Made by a program: the position numbers and the translations under genes
The notes under the pieces: generated by a model
What the model was told of the DNA's origin: nothing
The model's database searches: none
What the model saw: only the letters and a program-made list of their open reading frames with translations
Shown: piece by piece, positions 48,780 through 60,827 of the stretch
Position numbering within the stretch: the stretch's first letter is position 1
Layout: every line of letters begins with the position of its first letter
From: Xestospongia muta
Taxonomy: Eukaryota; Porifera; Demospongiae; Haplosclerida; Petrosiidae
Direction of reading: 5' to 3'
Length of the DNA: 64,000 nt
NCBI GenBank assembly: GCA_963693285.1
Contig: OY848922.1
Location: forward strand, 6,808,923 to 6,872,922

Positions 48780-50880
48780 GACACTGGCAATCTGATTGGC
48801 TTTCTGAAACTCTACACTATACATCAAAATTTGTACTAGTTTCTCCAAATTTTCCCTTCACCAACCTATATGCCAAAACTAAATGACGAAGATGTATAAT
48901 ATGAATATATTTAATGTTATTTCCAATTTCACACACTTAATCACTTTTAATATACTTATATGGAGTTCATTACAAGAAAGCTAGTAGTCCAAGAAGTTGA
49001 AGCAGTAATATTATATTATTAAGGTAATAATACTAATATATTTTAATCACACAGGTCACAATTCTAAGATAGAAGAAAGATATGCATCTATTAATTTCCT
49101 AGGGAAATACATTTGTGTAAATAGAGCTTCATCCTGTTTATGTTGATATCATGAAATAGGTGTGGCCAGAGCAAAACGGGTAATTGGTTGGTTCATGCAT
49201 TTCAACAAATACTTCAATTCATTTATATTTTGTAGGGATTCATTCAACTAATATCTCCATGTATTAGAAAGAACATCTTATTTATTTTAACAACTTTTAG
49301 ATAATATAAGAAATAAAGTTACTTTCACTAATATATATGGGAGTGCTCCCTAATATGCATTATTAATTAGTTTATGTTATTCTGCACTACATACATTCTG
49401 TGATATTTACTTGAATTTCTATAGATCACACAATTGTCTTGTGTCTTTGAGGTACCTTAATAACACTAGAAGAGATAATGGCCCCTCATCTTGTGCTGAT
49501 AACACTTAACATCATTATTGTCTAATCTTCTTGGGCTACAGGTACTTCCACAGTATCAGATATTATAATGTAAAATTTTCTTCACTAAAATAATATATAC
49601 TTCTTATTGTGCATTGTTAATTTACTATGTACTGTTTAGCAAAGTAGCATTGTCTAATTTTATTGATTATGACAATATATTACTTGAAACATTTCATTTA
49701 AAAAATAATAAAGAAAATGGTATTATCTTAACAATCATTTTAATCAATTTAATTTAAGTGGTACAATATTCTATGCAATGTGTTATTTTGTTGGTGTGAG
49801 ATATATAGTTACCAATTCTGTTATAATAAACTATTGTTGTTTATGTACATCAAGTGACAGATAACTTTACTATTCACTTCACTTTCAATGTGTGACTGCT
49901 TATCATAACAGACACATAACACCAAATAATCTGTTAATATGATCACAGTCAATAATAATTATGAACATGCATGATTAGTAACAGGTGTACAAACCACGAG
50001 ATAAATAAATTGTTCATTTGATTTAAAATGTGCTTATAAAGTTTCTTTACTAGTAAACAAAGAAATGGATTGTATATATTAGATCTTTTGTCAGTGTTTA
50101 TTACATTGTTTACAGAATTCTTGATATAGTAAAAGGATATTGTAGTCTGTGCAGTAAATGTTTAACTTACAAAATTTTAATAGCATAATTCACATCAAAA
50201 TACTATCACTGCTAATGTAGTCTTGTTTACAGGTCACATTGTATAAATTGATTGGTTGATTTAATCAATATATGGTTATAATGGTTGTATTTAGTAAACG
50301 TACTAGATATAAAAGTCAACAACATAATGTTTACATTGCTAATGTAAACATTATGGAATTGACTGTTCATGTAATTACTTATTGTTTAAACTAATGAGTT
50401 TATAAAACTTGTTTTGAGTTTATGTATATACATTTCAGTGTATTTGGTATATTGATTCATGTAACCAAAATGTTTGTGAAGCATTTAGAATTCTTAATTT
50501 AGCTAATAATATAATTAACATCTTTTCAATCTTTTAGATAAGTATTTGTAAAGTTTCTTTACAGAGATATATGGTAATAATCCTGATATATTAGTCTGTA
50601 TTGTTAAGGTATGTTTTTCAGATTGATATGACAAAATAGTTTAGTGTTAATTCTGACAAAATTTGCTGATTACATGTCATTCATCATATAATTGTTATAT
50701 CTTATATATAATAGTAGTGTAGTAAGTATAATAAAATAATTATATTGTCACAACAATTATTTTTTACAATGTTCTATTTACTGTGTTATTATAGCTAATA
50801 CGTTTATTAAAAATAAAGTTATTTTTCTATTACAGTAAACAGTTAATGTTTACATACATTAGTAACAGATTACTTGACGA
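48780..50880. repeat. old array of dispersed repeat units (left block)
   Basis: Shares landmark motifs with 56.06-60.5 kb, such as TGTGACTGCTTATCATAACA (near 49890), a GATCACAGTCAATAAT block and the foldback arm near 50250. It appears to have separated the two ends of a Kelch-Death gene remnant. No gene. Confidence 0.55.
50323..50355. repeat. perfect 15 nt hairpin in the repeat arm
   Basis: CATAATGTTTACATT, a 3 nt loop, then its exact complement. It lies at the inner end of a foldback arm related to 27829-28072. Confidence 0.7.
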
Positions 50881-50885
50881 TGATA

Positions 50886-50993
50886 TATGTGTGGAGTGAC
50901 CTGATCTCTTTTTAGGTACATAATAATCTGTAGGATATGACACACACAAACATAATAATAGATAACTACTATTATCATACCTAATGAAGCCAT
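50886..50993 (-). pseudogene. isolated 5' end of a Kelch-family gene
   Basis: A 13 nt exon 1 (50981-50993, MASL) with GTATGA donor, and the first ~40 nt of exon 2 (ending at 50927; YYVPKKRSGHSTH-like) are nearly identical to copy 4, then break off. The flank 50995-51330 also matches that of copy 4. No other exons follow. Confidence 0.75.
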
Positions 50994-51689
50994 CTTAGAC
51001 ATTGCTCTTTTTTAATTCTTTAGGAAATAGACATGCCCTTTATTAATAATGAGTTACACCCTTTATTAAGCCTAAATAAACCTTTTATTATCTATACGCA
51101 GGCCCATTGTTTATCCATGTAAAGTAATCCATCAGTTACAAAAAATATAATTTAATTAACTTCAGTACATTATAAATGATATAGCTACACACACATATAT
51201 ATATTATAAATAAATAAAATGATATAATCCTGATTTAGTCTAGTATGGTAACAATCTCTTCACATAGGGTGGAATGTTCCTCTCTATAAAAGAGCTGACT
51301 ATACCATACTATAGTCCACACCATATTCATCACATTAAGTTACAGTTAAAATAAGTACTAATAGTATCATGTGTTTATTGTGTTAGTAGAAACTATTTAA
51401 AGTGCAGGCCCCATTGGTCATTATAAACTTTCATAATAAAATAATAGTCATGATGGTTTATTATTTATTGTTGTTGTTACCGAGAGTTTTGTCTTGCTTC
51501 TTTGATATATATACATTTTCCAATCTCGTCTTAATTTAATATTTTGCCCCCTAATATAATAGAGATAATCATTGATTAATAAATATATTAACCAATAAAT
51601 GAAGCTAGTTATAAAAAATCACTAATTAAAACCATGCAAGAATTACTGAAATAACAATTATTATACAATTAAAAAAATCATCAATATAC
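50994..51689. other. duplicated 5' flank of the Kelch family
   Basis: 50995-51330 matches 47795-48200 and 31360-31640. The rest is AT-rich, without an exon. Confidence 0.5.
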
Positions 51690-54672
51690 CTTTTTCTTTT
51701 TCTTAGGAGTTTTCTTGAGGAATGGTACAGGTTCATTCTCTTGGCTCCATTTTCTTTTCCTAGGTAATCCATTCACTGTTTTATCTGCCCCGTTGGGCTT
51801 GCCACATTTCTTGATTTTTGGAAGCATTGTCATGCCAGCAAGGTCTGTGGTATAAAGAAATTAAATCAGTCATGAGTAACAAAATATGTCCCAACTTAAT
51901 TGTGTAGTGACTGGATTTTTAGACACAATGGTAGTTCATCTGTCATCATGTCATTAATATCTGTTTGGACCATTTGATCAATATTATACAGCAGATTTGA
52001 GACTTGCACATGTAAAAGCTATAATTTCAAAGAAATAAATATACATATATAATGATTACATTACATGGCTTATGTGAGTTGTTGGAAGAAACCAGAGTGA
52101 TATTTTACCAATCATTGATTTATCTCTTAATAACCTCATTTGTGTCAGGCGATACTCAAACTCATCATTTCCAACCTCAGATGCAACTGTTGCCAGTTCT
52201 AAAGCTACTTTCTGAGCCTTGTGAAATGTTTGATGCTGTGATAGAACTGTTTTAGCATGATCTTGTCCAACGTTTACCAACTAAAATAGATGATTAAATA
52301 ATGTAACTTAATTTTCTTACCTGAAATGATTGTAGTCTATTAACACAGCTTACTTTATTGCTGCACACTTCCTTCAGATGCTCTAGCGTCCATCATGTAG
52401 CGACCAAATCATTACAAAACAAGGAAAGGCATCTCTTCTCTCGAACAGCAAAAATGTGTCGACAAGGCAAGTGAGTACTAGTCCAAAAGGCACACTGACA
52501 ACTGGTGACAGTAACTGTAATAACTCTACCAGAAGAAGAGAACAAACATTGGTTTTCAGATTCATCAAGGATTCTTACACGATTCTTAAGTGAGAGTTGG
52601 TTTAATACAAACTGTAGTGCATATGGTGTCAAAATTGCTGAATATTCAATCACTACTGGATTTTTGATGACAACCCTTTTTGACAAGAGCCATGAAGGTA
52701 GCATGGTCTCGTTCATTTCTCAGACTGGACAGTTTAGCAGAGAGCTGATCAAAAAATTTTGACAAACTGCTGTACCTAAAAAGAAAGATGAATGGCACTA
52801 AAGTGCCGAACCTCACTGCAGTTTCTAAGTTATTTATAAATACTATGCCAGCTTAGGCCCAGCTATGATGTTGCTAGGTAGCATTGCAAGAAAATTTATT
52901 AACATTCTAGAAGGTGTGGTCATATTTATCAATATTTCATATACAAAATTTATTGTAACTTGAAGATAAAACGTCTTTGGAAACGTCCCGTAGTACAAAT
53001 ATAAATCAATATATTATCTATTAGTAGCAAGTTTTTCAGTGCTTTGAGACGTTTCCTGAATGCGTCACTTCGCTCCAAGTCCATGTACAATCTTGTAAAC
53101 ACTTTTCAGAATTTTTATGACGATTGCTTTGACCAACGGCCTTCTGTCTTGCTGATGCATATTCCTCTAAGATTGTCTACAACATATTAAAAAATCTCCA
53201 CATTAATTTTTTTACTTTTCGAGAAACGGCACCTTGACCTCTGCAGCCTGAAAATTCTTTTGTGAGTTTTAAGTTTTCGTTTTCCTTGACAATGTTCTTG
53301 ACACTACTGTCATAAAGTCCACATGTTTTTCTATTCGTTGCTAAACGTTGGTATCTGCTAACGCTTCGTTTGCTAAGTTATAGCAGTTCAAAAACAATCC
53401 CTGGTAACAGGCAGCACAGACACACACACACTGACAGATTAAATTACCCTCACTATGCGCCCACGCACAGCGAGGTTAATAAACATACATGTGATATAGT
53501 AAACAGAAAACTATTTACAAGTCCTAAGTTCACCTTGAACAGACACTTTTTTAATCTTCCCTTTAATATTCTCCAGGCGGTTACTGGTCCTTTCACCAAG
53601 ATTTAAGCAACCATTCTTGAAGTACTGCACCCATTCATGACGGATACCATGCCAAATTAGAGTTGTGATATGAAATAACTGTTTTTAGACCATATTTCAA
53701 AAGATCTTGATAAACTAACATTCTCAAATTAGTGAATTTATATGTTGCATCAACAAGGAGAACTTCGGGATATTAAGAGAATATAGCTTTCATTGTACCA
53801 GGCCATCTGAAACATAAGGCTAGTGAAAGTATCACTGGAATCTGTGAAACCTCAATAGCAGAACCTATATACATGCATAAGCTTACAAATATACGGTATA
53901 TGACAATTATCACCTTCCACTTTCCTTAATTTGCTTACTAGCAACTCCAAATTGTTTACATCTTCTTTTTTACTTGATCCTACTTGAATGTTAGTGATGT
54001 CTCTCAGTGTTATAATTTTACCTATTGCTTCACTTAGGTGTTGCTGAAGGAGTTTTTTGTTGACTTTCATTTTCAATAAACTTTTTGCTTCTTTTCTAAC
54101 TTCTGCATCCAAAATCCTTTGTCAAGGAAGATGATCATATATTGCCTAATATGAGTGAAAATAATTTGTTGTTTTGTAAATTGATCATTGAATTGCTTTA
54201 CTAATATCATGGCTATGATTTTCATTCACTTCAGTCACTACTAAGGATTGCCCATCATCACTTAAGGATAACTTGATCATTGCTTTACACTCTTGTTCAA
54301 TAGTGCAACACAAATTAGTGAACCACGCCACAGTCACATGTTATAACATGTAAATGTGTAAACTTACCTCTGATGAGGTATTTTTCCATTACCTTTACTA
54401 TGGTACTTTGTACCACCAAAAACACAGGAGAAATTGATGTAATAATAAATCAACAACTGATTCGCCTGAGCTACTTTACAGGGAACCCTCTTTTTCGACG
54501 CCTTCAGTCACTCCAGTGTCCTTGACTCACTATGACACAGTTGCCCATACTTGGTGCTCTCATACGCTGATACGTTATCTTTAAACATATCATAAAAAGA
54601 AAATTTTTCTCCAACAACAATAGACACGGGTGCATGCGAATCATTACAAGAAACGTCGTCTTCAGTTTCCAT
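51690..54672 (-). pseudogene. MULE-type transposase / SWIM zinc-finger gene, inactivated
   Basis: In order from the 5' end: a start Met (54672) with VVGEKFSFYDMFKDN, a FAR1-like segment (QECKAMIKLSLSDDGQSLVV, then NENHSHD), a linker (EVRKEAKSLLKMKVNKKLLQ), the beginning of the MULE catalytic fold (YPEVLLVDATYKFTNLRMLV), a later piece (GERTSNRLENIKGKIKKV), a SWIM finger at 52.4-52.5 kb (CQCAFWTSTHLPCRHIFAV) and a basic C-terminal exon at 51690-51844 (KKCGKPNGADKTVNGLPRKR). At least three premature stops (after TLE, in HLP-stop-QR, before YPE) and one likely frameshift near 52680 show that it is dead. Much of the catalytic core is missing. The family is known from mutator-like transposons and their domesticated ZSWIM relatives. 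Confidence 0.75.
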
Positions 54673-54832
54673 CTCGATTTCCGGTTGGCTCTCAATTATT
54701 AATACGTTTAGTTCAATTTTTCTATCGTCTGCGCATGCGCAAATGATTTGCCGGCTCTATAGCCACACAATTTGCGTCCGGCTGACGGATCTATAAACAC
54801 TGCGAATAAATAAATAATAGAAGTCACGTTAA

Positions 54833-55010
54833 TGTCTTAATGTTCCAAGAGAGGAAGGCCTGCACCATCCTCCATACGTATACTACTCCTCCATTTCACT
54901 CTAGAACCTTTTAAACAGAAATCTGTTGTACAAATCAACAAGAAAGATAGTCTAACTTGTATATATCCAATCCATTACCTCACTATATCATTATTAGATT
55001 AAAGGACAAT
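54833..55010 (-). repeat. inverted copy of a dispersed repeat
   Basis: Reverse complement of 31955-32150 (GAGAGGAAGGCCTGCACC and TGTTGATTTGTAC-type blocks shared). May be the end of the MULE element or an unrelated MITE. Confidence 0.6.
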
Positions 55011-55029
55011 CTCACCTGTTCTTTTCAGG

Positions 55030-55585
55030 ATGACATTTGCTTCACAGGCTAATAAAGTAACCTCCACAGAAGTAATAAATGGGTGAAAGATGCATGACAT
55101 ACTTCGACAGCCTCAGAATATTTTCTATTCCTGTTCTGCTGAAGCAAGTATGGCATCCAATGTCCTATTGACATAAGCCTGAGTATCAGTGTCTGTGACA
55201 TAAATATCCAATAATCCCTCAATCTGTGGTTACCATAACACTCTAATGATCAGATCTGCAATCAGTGCTACAGTACTTCTTTGTTCATGACCTCTCTCAC
55301 TACAGGCTTTCTCATCTTTGTATACCAGGGAAGCAATATCATTTAATGATTCATGAACTTTATTATGCCTTTGAGCCACAAGACCTCCTTTCTTACAGTC
55401 CAATGAATGTTCCAAACTAGATTGAGCTCCACAACCATCCTAACATGCAACCATCCTCAACAGTGGTATATGATATCTTAATTCAAGAGCATCCCTAAAC
55501 TCTATAGGAGAAAGGTCAAAATGATACTTGGAAATTTGCATTATGGTCATCCAATTTGATGTCTTTCCGTTGATAGGTCTCCTAA
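55030..55585 (-). pseudogene. LINE-like reverse transcriptase ORF, 3' fragment
   Basis: One minus-strand frame reads WMTIMQISKYHFDLSPIEFR, ALELRYHIPLL, DGCGAQSSLEHSLDCKKGGL, VAQRHNKVHESLNDIASLV and LLDIYVTDTDTQAYV, interrupted by several stops. The His-Cys pattern and the CKKGG..QRHN signature match the C-terminal region of non-LTR retrotransposon proteins common in sponges and cnidarians, by my recollection of the family. No polymerase domain is present. Another low-complexity block (55708-56002) follows upstream and is not assigned. Confidence 0.55.
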
Positions 55586-55949
55586 AAAGATCTATAATTA
55601 TTATCATCAATTATCTCAAGGACTGATCTAACTTTGACTCATCATGACTTCTTAGGTTATTATAGAAACAAGTTTCTTCCACTTAATCAACTAAAAAGAA
55701 CTGTTCTTTACTTTTCACCATAGCTGGTACATGAAAGTCTTGTGGCATCAGAAGTTCGTTTCAAAGATCCTTGAGTCCTTTTATACCTGCTGAGTTCCTC
55801 GAAATAGTCATTTGCAACAACCTCCTTTGTTTGTGAACTCAGTCTCCTTTCCTTTATCATCTTCACGAACACGAAAAAAAACGTTGTGTCTTCGTATGAC
55901 ATCAGTCATGCACGTGCTGAAATAATGAATAAAATTAAAATGTACTTCA
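55586..55949. other. unassigned stretch
   Basis: A minus-strand frame of 64 codons at 55708-55902 (SSQTKEVVANDYFEELSRYK) is protein-like and may be an upstream piece of the LINE-like fragment. I could not confirm it. Confidence 0.3.
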
Positions 55950-56062
55950 CACTCTCGCTCTCTCTCTGTCCCTCTCCATATATACAAATATATAATATAC
56001 ATAATTTATATATATATATATACATATATATATACTTACACACACACACACACACACATATA
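55950..56062. repeat. compound microsatellite (CT)n-(AT)n-(CA)n
   Basis: CT-rich run at about 55950-55975, AT-rich 55985-56035, then about ten CA units at 56038-56060. Confidence 0.85.
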
Positions 56063-59000
56063 TATCTGTAAACATTAATTGGTTGATTTAATCAATATAT
56101 GGTTAAACAAATTGCAGTTAGCAAACTTATTTCATGTAAAAAGTAAACATCATAATGTTTTGATTACTAATCCACTATTGATTTGTTCTGGAGCTTTTGC
56201 TGTAGAGTTCGTTACAAGTAAGTTATAATATAGTAGTCCAAGAAATTGAGGCAGAAATATTACTAATTGATGATGAATTTAAGTTTGTAATACTAATATA
56301 TTCTTATCACACATGTCTACAATGTTAAGATAAAAGAAAGATATGTATCTGTTAAGTTCCATTGGTAATGCAATCATAATGTAGAGTTACATCCTGTTTT
56401 TGTTGATTGTATGAAATGGCATTACCAGAGTTAAAAAGATAATTGGTTAGGTAATATATTCAGACAAATGATCCAATATAATTTATATGATTCATTTTAT
56501 ACCCACTACTAATCATACATGTTTATGAATCGTAATTATCATGATCACATTAAAAGATTGTGTCTGTAAACACTTAATGTTTATGTACATATAATATAAA
56601 TAGTGTAGAGGTCACCTTATACTTATCGCATGACTGATTATCACAATAGTCACACGACACAAATAAGGCTTTTAATGTGATCACAGTTAATTATATGATT
56701 TATAAACATGTGGATATACAAACTATATGATTAAGATATTGTTCATTTGATTTAGAAATGTTGTTGTAAAGTTTTATCTACTAGTAAATACAAAAGTGGC
56801 TGGTATAGATTAGATCTTAAGTCAGTGTCTATTATTTTGTTATAGTATTCTTGTTGCATTAAAAGAATATTACATTTTGTGCATTAAAATTTTAGCTGGC
56901 AAAGCTTTAATATCAAAATTCACTTCAACATGACATCACTGCTTATATATTCTTATTTAATGATCACACTGTAAAATTGAATTTTTGATTTAATCGATAT
57001 ATGTTTATATTGGATGTATTTAGCAAAGTTATTAGATGCAAAAGATAAACAACATAATGTTTTTATTACTAATGTATTTTGGAATTGACTGGTCATGGAG
57101 TTCATTATCGTTTGACTAATAGTCTTAAAAATGCTGAGCCAGGACTGTTATATAGGGTGGCATTTTATATATAAGTCAATGTATGTTAAGTTTGTCAATA
57201 CACTACGGTGTTTTTTGTGTGGATTGGTACAACCAAAACATTCAAGAATCTTTTAAATAACTTTAGTTTAACAATGATATACTACTAATATATTTAACAC
57301 CTTTTCAATTTTTCAGATAGGTATTTATAAGTGTTTCTTCACAGACATATATAAAAGTAATCCTGGTATATTAGTCAACTTGATGTGGAAAATCAATCTT
57401 GTGTTAATTCTAACAATACTACATCTAATGATAGATTATGTGAGTATTACAAATAGTGTACCAGTCACCTCTTACTTCATTATACATGTGACTGCTTATC
57501 ATAACAGACATATGACACAAAACAAGCTTTTAATGTAATCACAGTCAATAATATGGTACAACAATATGTATGGTTAGTGGTGGGTTTATAGTCTAGATCA
57601 TTAATAAAAGTTTCATTTTGTTGAGAAATGTGGTTGTAAAGGTTTTTTGACTACTGTCTTTTTATTAAAGTTTTGACTGACAAAAATTTAAAATTCAAAA
57701 CTCATATTAATATGATATTGCTACTATTATGTAATGTTTATAATGATTGCAATTAATAAACTTATTAGATGCAAAAAGTAAATAACATAATGTTTTGATT
57801 ACTAATGTATTTTGGAATTGACTGTTCATGTAGCTCATTATTGATTGAACTAGTAATATTTTAAATTATGCTATATAGGGCTGTTACTGTGAAGTTTTTA
57901 CATACATTACCAGTGTATTTTGTAAATAGATTGACGCAACCAAAACGTTCATGAATCATTTCCCAAAAATTTATTTAAACAATGATATACTACTAATATA
58001 TATAATTAGCACTTTTTCACTTTAGATTAACATTTGTAAAGCTTCTTCACAGAGATATATAAGTGATTGGTTGAGTTAATTAATATATGGTTATACTGGT
58101 TGCACTTAGCAAAATTATTAGATGCAATAAGTAAAGAACATAATGTTTTGATTACTATTGTATTTTGAAATTGACAGGCGTTTATGTAGTTTATTATTGT
58201 TTTAACTAATAGTTTTAAAAATGCTGAGTCAAGACTTCATTACAAATAAGTTATTAGTTTAAGAATCTCAGTCAGTAATATTGTTAAGTATTGATGTATT
58301 TAAGGTTGTTATATTAACATACTCTTATCACACAGGTCATAATGTTAAACAAGATGGGATCTGCTAAGTTCCAGTGGTAATACATTCATGTAACAAAGAC
58401 TTGAGGACTTACATTCTATTTTTGTTATGGTTTCATATGAATATGACAAATGGACATAGAGAGAATTAAATAGGTAATTGGATAATACATTCAAACATAT
58501 GCTTCAATGTATTTATATTTATGTATATATATTTTACTAATATTTTTAATGTACAAAACAGCCTAGTGTTAATTCTGACAATATTTGCTGAATGCATATC
58601 ATTCATATAATTGTTATATCTTATATATATTAGTAGTGTAGTAAGAATAATAAGATAATTGTATTGACTCAACAATTATTTTATACAATATTCCATTTAC
58701 TGTGTTATTGTTAGCTAGTTAATATATTAATTATAAAGTTATCATTTCTATTATAATAAACAGTTAATGTTTATGTACATCTAGTAACAGATCACTTGAC
58801 AACTACAAATAATGTACTAGACACCTCTTCTTTACTCGCCATGTGACTCCTTATTACAACAGACACCTAAAACAAAACAAAAAAGCTCACAGACAATAGT
58901 AATATTACAGTACAATAATATGTGTTATTAGTAGTGGGTGTATAGACTACATGTTTAATAAATTGTTTATTTTGTTTGATGCAGTAAACATACTACAGTC

Positions 59001-60540
59001 TGTGCATTAAAGGTTTAACTATCAAAATGTTAATTTAAAAATTCACATCAATATGATATCACTGCTATAGAGTCAAGTTTAATAGTCATACTGTAAAAAT
59101 CAATTAATCAATATACTGTTATCTGGTTGTATTAACTAATGTTATTTCATGCAAAAAGTAAACAACATAATGTTTAGATTACCATGTATTTTGAAATTAA
59201 CTGTTCAAGAGAGTATTGATTGAACTGATGAAGATTGTAAAAAATCTGAGCCAGAGCTGTTACTATGGAGTTCTACACATACTTCAAAGGATTTAAATTT
59301 ATGGATTAATGAAACAAAAATGTCGATAAACATTCTACCAGGTGATATAATACTGTGTTATTGTTTTTAGATATGTATTTGTAATGTTTCTTCACAAAGA
59401 TATATAGGAATGATCCTGGTATATTAGTCAACTTGATGTAGAAAATTAGACTTGCGTTAATTCTAACAATACTACATTTAGTAATAGATTATATGAGTAT
59501 TACAAATAGTGCACAGGTCAATTCTTACTTCATACACATGTGACTGCTTATCATAACAGATATATGACACATCTGTTAATGTGATCATAGTCAATAATAT
59601 GGTACAACAACATGTATGATTAGTAGTGGGTGTACAAACTACATGATTTGTTGATTGATTATCTGATTGGTTTATTTAATCAGTATATGTTTATATTGGT
59701 TGTATTTAGCAAACCTATTAGATGCAAGAGATAAACAACATAATGTTTTCATTACTAATGTATTTTGGAATTGACTGTTAATGTAGTTTACTATTGTTTG
59801 ATCTAATAATATTTTGAAAATGCTGAGCCAGGACTGTTACTATAGGGTAGAATTTTACATATAAGTCAATATATTTTGAGTTTTTGCATACACTTCAGTG
59901 TATTTTGTATGGATTGGTGCAACCAAGACATTCAAGAATCATTTAAATAGCTTTAGTTTAACAATGATGTACTACTATTGAAATTAATGGTTAATATAGG
60001 TCATTGTCATTTGAACTAATAATTGTAGCCTGATTTGTGATAAGGGACCACTTCAATATAACCATTTAAATACATTTGCATATCTGTAAGCAATTTTCTA
60101 ATAGAATGTTTACTAAATTTTGCATTCGAGTTATCTATTTGTTTTAAAAATGAGATATAATTAGTAAACATCCATTGAAAAATGTATGGTTGCGTACATA
60201 ACAACTGAATGTTTTTGAGATGTTTATAATGCTGAGCCAGCACTGTCACATACATTTCAATGTACTATGAGTTTGTACATAAATGCTAAGTTACATTATT
60301 TACCTTGATATGGCAAACAGTCTAGTGTTAATTCTGACATCAATTGCTGATTACATATATTTCATATAATTTTTATATATTATATATAATAGTAGTGTAT
60401 ATAAGAATAATAAGATAATTGTACTGTCTCAACATTTATTTTATACAATGTTCCGTTTACTGTGTTATTCTTAGCTAGTTACAGTTATTGTTTCTCTTAT
60501 AAGTAGAAGGTAATATTTATATACACGAACGTGATTATCC
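56062..60540. repeat. old array of dispersed repeat units (right block)
   Basis: At least five imperfect units in the same orientation. Landmarks: a foldback arm (TTGGTTGATTTAATCAATAT type) near 56075, 56975, 58065, 59105 and 59665; AACATAATGTTTTGATTACT type near 56150, 57050, 57785, 58140, 59165 and 59745; TGTGACTGCTTATCATAACA type near 57488, 58850 and 59545. Spacing is irregular (350-1000 bp). No gene is convincing. Confidence 0.65.
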
Positions 60541-60827
60541 ACTCTTATTTCTGAAAGGTTTGCTAAGTTATCTTTTGGTGAGAAAAACAAATCATTTCTA
60601 GATGATGTGACTGTCACAAGCCCTTCTACAAACTTCGAAGTAGACAATACTGTTTAAATAAACATTGATGTCCTGTCCTTTATATAAACAGGTAATCCGT
60701 AACGATTTTTTCGGGCATCATCGACATTTACTTAAGATCTGTTCGATCAATAAAAGTAGCAAAACCTAGGTCTCCTAGTCGCATAGTATTTCATTCATCT
60801 ATGTATACAGTTGAACATACTGCCATC
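60541..60827. other. 5' flank of the second beta-helix gene
   Basis: Slightly less AT-rich spacer; the final ~20 bases resemble the leader of the paralogue at 17954. No exon seen. Confidence 0.4.
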
